Assembly: GCA_963746255.1 (NCBI GenBank)
Contig: CAVVAJ010000007.1
Location: 558,001 to 622,000, forward strand
Length of the DNA stretch: 64,000 bases
Source of the DNA: DAOVXM01 sp963746255
GTDB lineage: Bacteria; Chloroflexota; Anaerolineae; Anaerolineales; UBA4823
Direction of reading: 5' to 3'
The position numbers were made by a program, and so were the translations under genes. Below the pieces are notes generated by a model. It made no database searches, had not been told where the DNA came from, and was given only the letters and a program-made list of their open reading frames with translations. Below, piece after piece: positions 53,027-62,310 of this stretch; the stretch's first letter is position 1; each line of letters starts with the position of its first letter.

Positions 53027-53698
53027 ATGGAATCCAATAAATATCAAAAAGATGAACTTACTGGTCTGTTCACCAGGCGCAATTTCGACGAACAGTTCGC
53101 GTCCCACTTCGAAAAAGCTGCGGCCGCTCAGCGATCTTTCACGCTGGCATTTCTAGATTTGGATAAATTCCTTAAAATAAACGAGAAATATGGACACAGT
53201 GCTGGTGATGAATTGCTCCAAAGTATCTCATCTTTGATCTGCTCGGTAGTGCCAGATGAGTCGATTGTCGCTCGCTACGGTGGGGATGAATTTGCGGTGC
53301 TGTTTCCAGATATAGAGCGCGAGCAGGCGTTATTGCTCTTAGAAACGCTCAGAAATAACACGGTCGCGATGAAATTTGATCTTCCCTCGGTTGGTGGCAT
53401 ATCAGCTGTAACGATCAGTGCCGGTCTGGCGACATATCCGGTCGATGGGAATACGCAGAATGAATTAGTGCGTAAAGCTGACCAGGCTTTATACAGAGCT
53501 AAGGAGTTTGGTGGAAACAGTGTTAGGTTGTCCTACGCAGAGCGCATGGTTCCGAAGACCACCCACTATACACAGACCCAGCTTGAACGATTAACGAAGT
53601 TAGCAGAAACTGAAGAGGTTGGTGAAGCGGTACTGCTGCGCGAAGCACTAGATATGCTGCTGTTGAAATATCGAGTCACTGCGATTGTAAATCGTTAA
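53027..53698 (+). CDS. diguanylate cyclase (GGDEF) with C-terminal ribbon-helix-helix-like domain
   Basis: 223 aa. A complete GGDEF domain (1-170): DELTGLFTRRNFDE start, FLDLDKFLKINEKYGHSAGD metal and base site, and RYGGDEFAVLFPD (GGDEF 85-89). It should make cyclic di-GMP from GTP. The inhibitory I-site RxxD is replaced by PDES, so product inhibition is probably lost. The C-terminal about 45 residues (VPKTTHYTQTQLERLTKLAE followed by VGEAVLLREALDMLLLKY) have the spacing of a CopG/Arc ribbon-helix-helix: a short strand, helix, turn and helix. This suggests a cyclase that binds DNA or dimerises through an RHH. ATG start with GGGAG upstream; its own promoter at 52895. Confidence 0.85.
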   Translation: MESNKYQKDELTGLFTRRNFDEQFASHFEKAAAAQRSFTLAFLDLDKFLKINEKYGHSAGDELLQSISSLICSVVPDESIVARYGGDEFAVLFPDIEREQALLLLETLRNNTVAMKFDLPSVGGISAVTISAGLATYPVDGNTQNELVRKADQALYRAKEFGGNSVRLSYAERMVPKTTHYTQTQLERLTKLAETEEVGEAVLLREALDMLLLKYRVTAIVNR

Positions 53699-53797
53699 AT
53701 CTCCTCACATCAAGCTTTTTACCAGCTTGAGCAAATTGCCAGGCTGGTTTAGGAATGGTTGCTCGATTTTTCTCTTGAAGCTTTAGCGACTGTTAGT

Positions 53798-55420
53798 CTA
53801 TCTATCACCCCTCTCAGGAACGTGGCTCATCGCATATTCTGCCAGCGCGGTGATTGTCAGGGCGGGATTGACGCCTAGGTTTGCAGGAATAATCGAGGCG
53901 TCTACTACGAATAAGCCAGGATAGTTGTGAACTTGGCAATCGATACCGATCACGCTGTCATCTGCGTCCTGCCCAATTGCACACCCCCCCAAGATGTGGG
54001 CTGTCATGGGGACATCAAGTAAGCCTTCCGTTACTGAGCCGCCGGCATAGCCGTTCATTTTCTTGGCAACAGATCTGGTGATTTGGTGGGCGAGTTCGAT
54101 ATCAATTGGGACCGTATACTCCCGTTTCCTTTCCGCGATCAATCCGCGCCGGAAAAAGGCAAATGGGTTCCGGCCTTGCCGTAGGTTCATTTGATTGTCT
54201 TTCATTTGCATAAACATCAATGCCACACCGCGTTTTGTCAATCTGCGCCCAAATTTCGTATCAAAAAACTCAGCAGGTCTTTTGATGATCTCACTCAATG
54301 TAGCGCCGAGCCTTTTTAGAAAGCCACCGCGTTGGTTGATGATCGGAGAGGAAAGCAGCTTCAGCAGAAGGGACGAATCTTCGGGGAAGCGCACGGGTTC
54401 GACCTGGGTTACATCATCGGCATAAAATATCGAAGTTATGGCTAAGCCTTGTGAGTGATCATCGGTCTCATCGTAGCTAAAGGCACCCATGAAAGCTTCA
54501 CTATTTGTTCGCACTCGTTCTCCAAGGTGCTTCGATATCTTCGGCAATATGCTGAGTTCATCGCGGCAGTGCAGTAGCAGAGAAAGTGTACCCAATACCC
54601 CCGCTGCCAAAATCACATTGCGGGCACGCACAGTATGTTTTGGTTTGTTCAGCCATGCAGTCGAAGAGTTGTACTGAATACTGTACCGGGCGCCATCCGG
54701 TTGGTTGGGAGCCAGCGGGATGATTGCGACGACCTGGCTTTCAGCCCTAATTTCTGCTCCCATTTTCTCGGCGAAATACAAGTAGTTTTTGGTTAGGGCG
54801 TTCTTCGCGTTGTTGCGGCAGGCTACAATGCACCCGCCGCAGTGATCGCAGCCTTTTCTTGAGGGACCTTCTCCTGCAAAGTATGGGTCAGCGACTTCTA
54901 AGCCTGGTTCGCCAAAAAAGACGCCAACTTCAGTGGGTCGGAAATTCTCTCCGAGACCAAGTTCAATGGCAACCTCCTGCAGGGCTTTATCTGCTGGCCA
55001 GAGCTTGGGATTGGTCGCCACCCCTAACATGCGTTTTGCGGTTGCGTAATGCGGCGCCAATATCGATTTCCAATCACCCAGATAGTTCCAGGAAGGCGAG
55101 TTGTAGAAATCATCACTGGGTTCCATTAGTGTTGCCGCATACACCAGGCTGCCTCCTCCTACCCCGCTGGAGTGATACACAAAATACCCGCGTGACAAAC
55201 TCATTTGCAGAATGCCGAAGCAGCGTAAGATTGGTAGCCAGAGATATTTGCGGATTTCCCAATTGGTACGGGGCAGCTCATCATCTTCGAACCGCATGCC
55301 GCGCTCGAGCACTAGTGTGTGATAACCTTTCTCCACCAGGCGCATCGCACTGACACTGCCGCCAAAGCCGGATCCGATTATGACGTAGTCGTACGTATCA
55401 TTGTTTTCCATAGTTACCAA
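53798..55420 (-). CDS. GMC-family oxidoreductase (cholesterol-oxidase-like) with Cys cluster
   Basis: 540 aa FAD enzyme. Dinucleotide fold YVIIGSGFGGSVSAMRLVEK (12-31), SSGVGGGSLVYAA for FAD, and the C-terminal GMC part HILGGCAIGQDADD through VDASIIPANLGVNPALTITA. At about 194-204 lies CDHCGGCIVAC, a ferredoxin-like Cys motif seen in the cholesterol-oxidase-like GMC branch of many bacteria. It oxidises an alcohol or sterol-like substrate; the electron acceptor may not be oxygen. It is upstream-adjacent to beta-oxidation-type genes on the same strand. Start ATG at 55420 or three codons later. Confidence 0.88.
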   Translation of the reverse strand: MVTMENNDTYDYVIIGSGFGGSVSAMRLVEKGYHTLVLERGMRFEDDELPRTNWEIRKYLWLPILRCFGILQMSLSRGYFVYHSSGVGGGSLVYAATLMEPSDDFYNSPSWNYLGDWKSILAPHYATAKRMLGVATNPKLWPADKALQEVAIELGLGENFRPTEVGVFFGEPGLEVADPYFAGEGPSRKGCDHCGGCIVACRNNAKNALTKNYLYFAEKMGAEIRAESQVVAIIPLAPNQPDGARYSIQYNSSTAWLNKPKHTVRARNVILAAGVLGTLSLLLHCRDELSILPKISKHLGERVRTNSEAFMGAFSYDETDDHSQGLAITSIFYADDVTQVEPVRFPEDSSLLLKLLSSPIINQRGGFLKRLGATLSEIIKRPAEFFDTKFGRRLTKRGVALMFMQMKDNQMNLRQGRNPFAFFRRGLIAERKREYTVPIDIELAHQITRSVAKKMNGYAGGSVTEGLLDVPMTAHILGGCAIGQDADDSVIGIDCQVHNYPGLFVVDASIIPANLGVNPALTITALAEYAMSHVPERGDR

Positions 55421-55476
55421 ACCCTTACTTGAAGGTATACTCGCTAACCGCCATTACCAACGAAAAAAAACGGTTA

Positions 55477-56322
55477 TTAGTATTGGTAAAAACCACGTCC
55501 CGATTTTCTGCCGAGATAGCCTGCATCAACCATCTTTCGCAGCAGGTATGCAGGTCTATATTTATCTTCGCCCAAGTCCCGTTGTAGGATTTCCATCACC
55601 GAGAGAACTACATCTAACCCAATTAAATCGCACAGCGTAAGCGGTCCCATTGGGTGGTTCATCCCTAATTTCATCACTGTATCGATCGCCTCTGGAGTAC
55701 CGATTCCTTCCTGCAAGGCGAAGATAGCTTCATTGATCATCGGGCACAGGATGCGGTTCGAAATAAAGCCTGGCGAATCTGCAGCTTCGATAGGCTCTTT
55801 ACCCATTACCTGGCATACCTGCATGGTTTTTTCGGTGGTTTCATCGCTGGTGGCAATCCCACGGATAACCTCGACCAACCTCATCAACGGTACCGGGTTC
55901 ATAAAATGCATCCCGATCACCGCCTCCGGGCGTTTTGTTTGGGCTGCTAATTTCGTTATGCTGATTGAAGATGTGTTGCTCCCCAAGATCGCACCTGGCT
56001 TGGCCAATTCATCAATCTCAGCAAAAATCTTAAACTTTAGCGCTGTCTCTTCTGTAGCTGCTTCAATGACGAGGTCTGCCGCGGCGATTTTATCGAACGA
56101 ATTTGACATTTCGATGTTTAACGCAGCTTCTACCTGATCGCTGGTAATCAGGTCTTTGCTGGTGAGTTTTTCTACCGAACGGGCGATTGTTTGTTGAGCA
56201 CGTTCCAACGCACCCGGTGCGATATCCATCAAAGTCACTGAGTAACCAGACGTCGCTGCAACTTGTGCGATACCGCTGCCCATTGTTCCTGCCCCGACCA
56301 CAAATATTTTCGTGATGTCCAT
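55477..56322 (-). CDS. 3-hydroxybutyryl-CoA dehydrogenase
   Basis: 281 aa. NAD(P)-dependent oxidation or reduction between 3-hydroxyacyl-CoA and 3-ketoacyl-CoA. VVGAGTMGSGIAQVAATSGY (8-27) binds the cofactor; SNTSSISITKLA, GMHFMNPVPLMRLVEVI with the catalytic His, DSPGFISNRILCPMINEA and GMNHPMGPLTLCDLIGLD are family hallmarks. The length fits the short bacterial Hbd/PaaH form without a second C-terminal domain repeat. 62 bp downstream of the thiolase gene, with which it forms a two-step C4-CoA module. Confidence 0.93.
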   Translation of the reverse strand: MDITKIFVVGAGTMGSGIAQVAATSGYSVTLMDIAPGALERAQQTIARSVEKLTSKDLITSDQVEAALNIEMSNSFDKIAAADLVIEAATEETALKFKIFAEIDELAKPGAILGSNTSSISITKLAAQTKRPEAVIGMHFMNPVPLMRLVEVIRGIATSDETTEKTMQVCQVMGKEPIEAADSPGFISNRILCPMINEAIFALQEGIGTPEAIDTVMKLGMNHPMGPLTLCDLIGLDVVLSVMEILQRDLGEDKYRPAYLLRKMVDAGYLGRKSGRGFYQY

Positions 56323-56384
56323 AATGCCTCTCCCGTGTAAAACCGGTGACAGTAGCTTATCCCGGCATATATAATTATTGGGGA

Positions 56385-57590
56385 TTAATCAACTTCAATA
56401 GCCATCGCCACGGCTTCTGCGCCGCCGAGACAAAGCGATGCGATTCCGCGCTTCAACCCACGCTCGCGCAAGGCATAAATCAATGTGGTCAATACCCGGG
56501 CTCCGCTAGCACCGATTGGGTGACCCAGCGCGATAGCACCCCCATTCACGTTCACTTTCTCCCAATCCCACCCTTGATCTGCTAACGCGTACCCATCGGC
56601 TAATACCTGCGCAGCAAATGCTTCATTGAGCTCGATCAGGTCGACATCTGCAAACGTCCAGCCAATTTTCTGCAGCAGTTTTGGGATGGCCTTCACCGGC
56701 GCGTAGAATAGATATTTGGGTTCCACTGCGGCCTGTGCATAACCTACAATTCTAGCTAGAGGTTGTGCACCATAGCTCTCAGCTTTGGATTCGCTGGCGA
56801 CAACTAGAGCCGCCGCACCATCATTTAATCCAGGTGCATTTCCTGCGGTTACTTTGCCATCTTTGACGAACGCCGGTTTGAGTTTGCCAAGTGCCTCAAG
56901 AGTGCTGTCACGACGCGGGGTCTCATCTTTATCGAAGACAGTGACCTGCCCTTTACGTCCAGGGATTTCCACCGCCACGATCTCGGCAGCAAATTTGCCT
57001 TCATCGCTTGCTTGGATAGCTTTTTGATGGCTGGCAAAAGCGAACTCATCCATCGCTTCACGCGTAACCTGGAACTCGTCAGCGATGAACTCGGCTGCGT
57101 TCCCCATCCCCCAATTTTCAAATGGGTCCCAGAGACCGTCATAGAGCAGAGCATCAGTTAATTCTTGATTACCGAAGCGTAATTCACCACTGCGCCCGTT
57201 CACCAGAAATGGAGCTTTGCTCATTGATTCCATGCCCCCGGCCACAAATAGATTTCCATCGCCCGCGCGTATCGATTGGGCAGCCAACATAACGGCTTTT
57301 AATCCTGATCCGCAGACTTTATTCAAGGCGGTCGCGCCCACACTTACTGGTAGCCCTGCGAAAATTGCTGCTTGACGAGCTGGTGCCTGACCTAACCCCG
57401 CAGCAACTACATTCCCCATTAGGACTTCGTCAATTTCACTTGGGTCTGGAAGTTCTGCGCGTGCCACGGCTTCTTGGATAACTAATGCGCCTAGTTTGGG
57501 AGCTGGTATATTGCCGAGACTACCCTGAAACCGGCCTGATGGTGTGCGGACTGCGCTGAGTATCACAGCTTGTTCTGCATTGTGGACCAT
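56385..57590 (-). CDS. acetyl-CoA acetyltransferase (thiolase), canonical
   Basis: 401 aa. Makes or splits acetoacetyl-CoA. All catalytic residues are present: Cys93 in LNKVCGSGLKAV, ELNEAFAAQ, the His in GHPIGASGARVL and the second Cys in ASLCLGGAEAVAMAIE. It contrasts with the degenerate paralogue at 35411 and could supply that operon's HMG-CoA synthase with acetoacetyl-CoA. Same strand as 3-hydroxybutyryl-CoA dehydrogenase. Confidence 0.94.
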   Translation of the reverse strand: MVHNAEQAVILSAVRTPSGRFQGSLGNIPAPKLGALVIQEAVARAELPDPSEIDEVLMGNVVAAGLGQAPARQAAIFAGLPVSVGATALNKVCGSGLKAVMLAAQSIRAGDGNLFVAGGMESMSKAPFLVNGRSGELRFGNQELTDALLYDGLWDPFENWGMGNAAEFIADEFQVTREAMDEFAFASHQKAIQASDEGKFAAEIVAVEIPGRKGQVTVFDKDETPRRDSTLEALGKLKPAFVKDGKVTAGNAPGLNDGAAALVVASESKAESYGAQPLARIVGYAQAAVEPKYLFYAPVKAIPKLLQKIGWTFADVDLIELNEAFAAQVLADGYALADQGWDWEKVNVNGGAIALGHPIGASGARVLTTLIYALRERGLKRGIASLCLGGAEAVAMAIEVD

Positions 57591-57672
57591 TTTCTATTCT
57601 CCTTGGTATTATCGTGTTGGTGTTTGAAAGGTATGATTATGTTAAGTACACTCGCAGGAACGACCCTTGAGA

Positions 57673-58182
57673 TTATTCAGCTGCGTTATGAGGGTTGTGA
57701 GTAGAAAACCATGCTGCCTTGATGCGTGCATATGATTCTTCAAGCGATTCTGGTAAAACACGCGTATTACCAAGTGCAGACATGAAATTGGTATCACCCC
57801 CCCAACGGGGTACGATATGCATGTGGATATGTTCTGCAATTCCAGCCCCGGCAGCTTCTCCGATATTGATACCCACATTAAAACCTTGCGGATTGTAGAT
57901 CGTGCGTATTACTTGAATACCCTGATTTGTCAGTTCTATCATTTCACTGCGCGTTTCCACGTCAAATCCATCCAGTACGGCCGCATGTACATACGGCACC
58001 ACCATCAAGTGACCGCTGGTATAGGGGAAACGGTTAAGGATCACGAAGTTGCTGTGGGCACGCGCCACGATTAGATTTTCCGGTCCATCTTCCCGGGATA
58101 ATTCTGTACAGAATGCGCAGTCTTCTGCGCCGATATGGTTTTGTATGTATTCCATGCGCCAGGGTGAAAAGAGATATTTCAT
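57673..58182 (-). CDS. HIT-family nucleotide hydrolase/transferase
   Basis: 169 aa. FSPWRMEYI and CAFCTEL at the N-terminus mark the Ap4A-phosphorylase-like branch (FHIT-like HIT proteins of bacteria). RFPYTSGHLMVVPYVH and the catalytic HIHMHIVPRW follow. Acts on dinucleoside polyphosphates or nucleotide conjugates. The CxxC pair hints at a zinc site with a later His. Single-gene unit between the thiolase gene and the divergent xseA. Confidence 0.9.
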   Translation of the reverse strand: MKYLFSPWRMEYIQNHIGAEDCAFCTELSREDGPENLIVARAHSNFVILNRFPYTSGHLMVVPYVHAAVLDGFDVETRSEMIELTNQGIQVIRTIYNPQGFNVGINIGEAAGAGIAEHIHMHIVPRWGGDTNFMSALGNTRVLPESLEESYARIKAAWFSTHNPHNAAE

Positions 58183-58456
58183 CGCGATGATGTAAGGTTG
58201 GGTAGTCTACTGGTCAGTATATTGCTTATGTAGCGATCCGTTTTCCAGGTATGGTTGTGAACAGCAGCCAAATCTTGGTATTGTCTTTATTGTAGCAAAG
58301 ATTTTGATCCACAGGAATATTTGCTCCCCAATTGCTCAATCTATCATCGTAAGCCTTTGGTAACCGCTCAGCTCTGAGTGATATATCAGTATGGTTGACA
58401 GTCCATTTGAAGCAGAGTATCCTCAAAATTACTGTCCCAAATCGTGAGAATATCCT

Positions 58457-59686
58457 ATGACACAATTACCCCTCATTGAACCTCAATCATGGTCTATCAC
58501 CGATCTCACTCGCCACCTGCGCAATCTATTGGAAAGTGACCGTTATTTGCAGGATTTATGGGTGGTAGGGGAAGTCTCCAATTTTTCGAGCCCATCATCA
58601 GGTCATTTGTACTTTACATTGAAGGATGCTGGTTCTTCTATTCGCTGTGTGATGTGGCGCGGCGCCGCACTCCGGCAGACTTATCTACCCCGCGACGGAG
58701 ACGAAATCGAGGTGCACGGTAGTATCAGCATCTACGAAGCCGCTGGCCAGTACCAGTTGTATGTCGATCGCATTCGGCCTGTCGGGGCTGGAGCTTTGTT
58801 CCAGGCATTCCTGCGTCTGAAAGACCGCCTTGAAGAAGAGGGACTCTTCGATCCGGAGCGTAAAAAACCGCTCCCCAAATGGCCTAAGCTTATTGGTATT
58901 GTGAGCTCTCCGACCGGGGCAGCTTTACGAGATATGCTCAACACACTCAGCCGGCGCTTCCCCCTGGTAGAAGTTGTTCTTGCACCGACAGCGGTCCAAG
59001 GCGCGGATGCGCCGGCCGGCATTGTCTCTGCATTGGAAAAGCTGAACCTGGAAGTGAAACCGGATTTGATCCTGCTTGCTAGAGGAGGTGGATCGATTGA
59101 GGATTTGTGGGCGTTTAACGATGAAATGGTTGCGCGTGCCATCGCCGACTCAAATGCTCCGGTAATTACAGGGGTCGGTCATGAGACCGATTTTACGATC
59201 GCAGATTTTGTAAGCGATTTACGTGCCCCTACTCCAACGGCAGCGGCCGAGCTAGCCACACCTGATAGAGTTGACCTTATCGCGAATCTTATCGATCACC
59301 GCGAACGTTTGCAGTATGCCGTGGTTAATGTGGTGAACAGCTGCAAATGGGGGTTGCAAAACCTCAAAACTGACCTCGCCGGGCTATCCCCTCAATCACG
59401 GATTCGAAATGACCGCCAACGCTTAGATGATTACTCACGTCGCACGCAAAGTATCCTGTCCCATACGCTTAAGTTGAAACAAACCCGGGTCTCCGGGCTC
59501 CAACAGCGCTTGGTTGCCCTCAACCCAACCGCAATCTTGGAGCGCGGTTATGCGTTGGTGCAAAAAATGGATGGACAATTGGTGCGCAGGGTTAACCAGG
59601 TGGCAACCGGTGAATCTTTGACAGTGCACGTCCAGGATGGTGATTTTGGTGTAAAGGTAGAGCCAAACTTGAAAGGTAGCGCGTAG
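58457..59686 (+). CDS. xseA: exodeoxyribonuclease VII large subunit
   Basis: 409 aa. N-terminal OB-fold (LWVVGEVSNFSSPSSGHLYF, MWRGAALRQ) binds single-stranded DNA; the catalytic part has GIVSSPTGAALRDMLNTLSR, LARGGGSIEDLWAFNDE, GVGHETDFTIADFVSDLRAP and TPTAAAELATP. A coiled region and ILERGYALVQK close it. Degrades ssDNA to oligonucleotides with XseB. First of three genes (4-bp gap to the next). Confidence 0.95.
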   Translation: MTQLPLIEPQSWSITDLTRHLRNLLESDRYLQDLWVVGEVSNFSSPSSGHLYFTLKDAGSSIRCVMWRGAALRQTYLPRDGDEIEVHGSISIYEAAGQYQLYVDRIRPVGAGALFQAFLRLKDRLEEEGLFDPERKKPLPKWPKLIGIVSSPTGAALRDMLNTLSRRFPLVEVVLAPTAVQGADAPAGIVSALEKLNLEVKPDLILLARGGGSIEDLWAFNDEMVARAIADSNAPVITGVGHETDFTIADFVSDLRAPTPTAAAELATPDRVDLIANLIDHRERLQYAVVNVVNSCKWGLQNLKTDLAGLSPQSRIRNDRQRLDDYSRRTQSILSHTLKLKQTRVSGLQQRLVALNPTAILERGYALVQKMDGQLVRRVNQVATGESLTVHVQDGDFGVKVEPNLKGSA

Positions 59687-59690
59687 AATA

Positions 59691-60158
59691 ATGGGCGAGT
59701 CACTCAATTCACATCAACCAGGGGAACTTGATCAATTTACCGATGAACTGAATGAAGAATTGCGGGCGGCTGGGTCAGGTAGTGCTGAACAGGCTTTTAG
59801 TGTTGGCTGTGCAGTCGGGATTATACCGGTTGGTCTGGTAGTCTTCGGGATTTATATATCTGGGGTCGTTAATTTGATACTTGCGCTGTTCCTGTTTCTG
59901 CTTGGTATGGTTGTTTTGTTTGCTGTGTTAGCGTTATTAGCCTCTCAAGCCCGTGATCGCGCAAGCCGCCGGGTGTATCATGAAAGCGTGGAACCAAAAA
60001 TCGACGCTTTCCTTTCCAACACGGGGTTGAGCCGCACGGAATTCGATACGTTATTATTTGACAAACTCTCAGATCGCGCCCCACTTAGGGCATTTCTAAC
60101 GCCCGAACCCCTGGTAATCGATGATGGCTCGATCAATAATATCGTTCAGGAGAATTAA
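59691..60158 (+). CDS. small membrane protein between xseA and xseB
   Basis: 155 aa, no family recognised. An acidic N-terminal tail of about 40 residues, two hydrophobic helices (FSVGCAVGIIPVGLVVFGIY and NLILALFLFLLGMVVLFAVL), then a cytosolic C-terminal domain of about 75 residues (RRVYHESVEPKIDAFLSNTG). Starts 4 bp after xseA and ends 2 bp before xseB, so it is tightly cotranscribed with both exonuclease VII subunits. Nothing suggests a nuclease role. Membrane tethering of the nuclease or simple hitch-hiking are both possible. Confidence 0.8.
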   Translation: MGESLNSHQPGELDQFTDELNEELRAAGSGSAEQAFSVGCAVGIIPVGLVVFGIYISGVVNLILALFLFLLGMVVLFAVLALLASQARDRASRRVYHESVEPKIDAFLSNTGLSRTEFDTLLFDKLSDRAPLRAFLTPEPLVIDDGSINNIVQEN

Positions 60159-60160
60159 TC

Positions 60161-60415
60161 ATGCCAGATGAAAATGAAGCTGCTCCGTTTGACGCTTCTC
60201 CCGTTGCAGAACTGACTTATGAGCAGGCTTTTATCCAATTGGAAGAGATTGTCGCGGCTCTTGAGGGTAGTGATTACCCCCTAGAAAGGACAATTGAGCT
60301 GTACGAACGTGGTCAGGAATTGGCGAAATACTGTACTGAGCTGCTTGAGAAGGCTGATCTGCGATTAAAAAAGCTGACTGATAATGGACTCGCAAACTTT
60401 ACATTAGCAGAGTAG
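60161..60415 (+). CDS. xseB: exodeoxyribonuclease VII small subunit
   Basis: 84 aa. LTYEQAFIQLEEIVAALEGS and YPLERTIELYERGQELAKYC are the family pattern; helical, forms a complex around XseA. The N-terminus has a short acidic extension (DENEAAPFDASPV). ATG start at 60161, two bases after the upstream gene, with AGGAG inside that gene's end. Confidence 0.94.
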   Translation: MPDENEAAPFDASPVAELTYEQAFIQLEEIVAALEGSDYPLERTIELYERGQELAKYCTELLEKADLRLKKLTDNGLANFTLAE

Positions 60416-60489
60416 CCAGGTGGGGTATTTCAATTGTGGTTTTGTTATAAACGAATAATCTCAGTGAGATGTGTATCTGCCGTAATCAT

Positions 60490-62079
60490 TTATAAAAACT
60501 TCAAACGGAATCGTATTTTAATCTCTCGCCAGGCTGCCATAACTTCTCTGAGCCTCAGAACCAAAGCGCTCATCAAAAAAACTATCCCTCCAAGCAAGGC
60601 TCCCCCCAACCCGACAAACCATACGGACTGCCCGAGTGTCAGTTCAAGCCAAATGACCAGGGCAGCCGACATCAATATGGATGCCAGGCAAACTAGACCT
60701 ACTCCGGTAAGTAAATCTTTCCCGTTCAGGCCGTTCAATCTTCTGCGCATATAGATTAACAACACCACCATCTCTAAAGTGGTTGCCGTAGAGTTAGCTA
60801 GTGCTAATCCCCCATGCGGCATCCAGCCCAGCATAGAAAAAAATTTGGCAAATGCGAAACTGAATAGCACATTTAGACTCATCGCAATCGTACCGATGAT
60901 CACAGGTGTGCGCGTATCATGCAGCGCATAGAAGGCGCGCGAGACAATCTCGACGATTGAGTGTCCGACCAAACCGACCGTGTACCACAACAGCGCCCAG
61001 GCAACCATCTCTGTCGACCGGCTGTTGAATTCGCCCCGTTCAAAAAGCATGCTGATGATCGGCTGGCGTAATATGATCAAACCTAAAGCAGCAGGTAGCG
61101 CAAGTGTGACTACCCCTCGCAGAGTCGCGGCTAATGAGGAGCGCATCTCACTGAGTTTTCCCTGCGCCACTTGGGCCGAAAATGTTGGCAGGGCCGCGAT
61201 CGCGATGGATTGGGCAATGATCACCTGCGGCATAGTCATGACGGCCCAGGCATACTTTATTGAAGCGAGGCTCCCCGGGATCAGTGCGGTGGCGATAATT
61301 GTGTTCACGACAAAATTGATTTGAACGACTGCGACACCAATCAGGCGTGGTCCCATCAATTTTCCCACCTCCCGCACCGCAGGGAATGATAAACCGAGTG
61401 TCGGGAAATAGCGCCGCGCGGGAAGGTGCAGCGTGGCAGGGATTTGGATGATTAGGTGCATGAAGGCGCCCAATACAGCCCCCCAAGCTAGGCCGTAAAT
61501 TCCCATCCTAGGTGATAGGGCCAGCACACCAAATATCATTCCCAGCCAGTACATAGTTGGCGCTAGGGCAGGCCAGATAAACACTTGGTTGGCGTTCAAT
61601 ACGCCCATCAATATACCGCTGACACCAAATACAACGGGAGAGATTAGCAGGATCCGCATTAAGGATGCAGTTAATGCCTGCAGTTCTGGGGTCATCGCTG
61701 GCGCGATGATGTATTGGACGATCTGGTCAGCGAAAATCATTGATAGGAGGCTGACCGCGATCAGGGCTAACGCTACTAGATTAGTTAGCGAGGATGTGAG
61801 GTACCAAGCGTTGCGCCGATCATCCTTAGTGATGAAATCGGTTAATACCGGAATGAAAGCCGATGCTAATGCACCCCCAGCAATTAAACTAAAGAGTAAA
61901 TCGGGAAATGTTGCCCCAGCGTTGTACGCATCTAACACACTTTGGGTACCAAACTCTCGTGAGACAAGCATTTGGCGGATTAAGCCCGTCACATTGCTCA
62001 GCACGAATGCGAGCATCACGGTGCTCGCTGCTCGGGCGATTTGGCGGTTTGCGTTTGTCTGCGCGCTGTTCACAAGCAC
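60490..62079 (-). CDS. murJ: lipid II flippase MurJ (MviN)
   Basis: 529 aa, about 14 membrane helices. It flips the peptidoglycan precursor lipid II. LSNVTGLIRQMLVSREFGTQ, DAYNAGATFPDLLFSLIAGGALASAFIPV and NQVFIWPALAPTMYWLG are typical; the Arg and Asp residues of the central cavity lie in the first of these. Start is GTG at 62079 (or GTG at 62073). A TATAAT on the minus strand at 62087-62082 ends 2 bp before the GTG, so the mRNA may be leaderless or nearly so. Stand-alone gene. Confidence 0.93.
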   Translation of the reverse strand: MLVNSAQTNANRQIARAASTVMLAFVLSNVTGLIRQMLVSREFGTQSVLDAYNAGATFPDLLFSLIAGGALASAFIPVLTDFITKDDRRNAWYLTSSLTNLVALALIAVSLLSMIFADQIVQYIIAPAMTPELQALTASLMRILLISPVVFGVSGILMGVLNANQVFIWPALAPTMYWLGMIFGVLALSPRMGIYGLAWGAVLGAFMHLIIQIPATLHLPARRYFPTLGLSFPAVREVGKLMGPRLIGVAVVQINFVVNTIIATALIPGSLASIKYAWAVMTMPQVIIAQSIAIAALPTFSAQVAQGKLSEMRSSLAATLRGVVTLALPAALGLIILRQPIISMLFERGEFNSRSTEMVAWALLWYTVGLVGHSIVEIVSRAFYALHDTRTPVIIGTIAMSLNVLFSFAFAKFFSMLGWMPHGGLALANSTATTLEMVVLLIYMRRRLNGLNGKDLLTGVGLVCLASILMSAALVIWLELTLGQSVWFVGLGGALLGGIVFLMSALVLRLREVMAAWREIKIRFRLKFL

Positions 62080-62310
62080 CGATTATATCCGAGTTGGATA
62101 TCTTCCATTAATTGAAGGGTATGTATTTGTATACCTAAATTTTGGAGACCGCTGGTAAAAACTTCTTTTCCTGTGAGACGCAGTGATCCACTTATGACTC
62201 GCATCCGCACCCTGATTTATAATTAACATCCTGCTCTGCCCAAGTCTGATTTAAGGAGTCCATGATGAAGTTCACGTCACCCCGCGATAAAGCCGGCTAT
62301 TACCAGACTT

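Noticed and set aside
53710..53730. Hairpin TCAAGCT/AGCTTGA after the diguanylate cyclase gene
   Set aside because: Stem is short and AT-rich and no T-run follows the 3' arm; not a convincing terminator.
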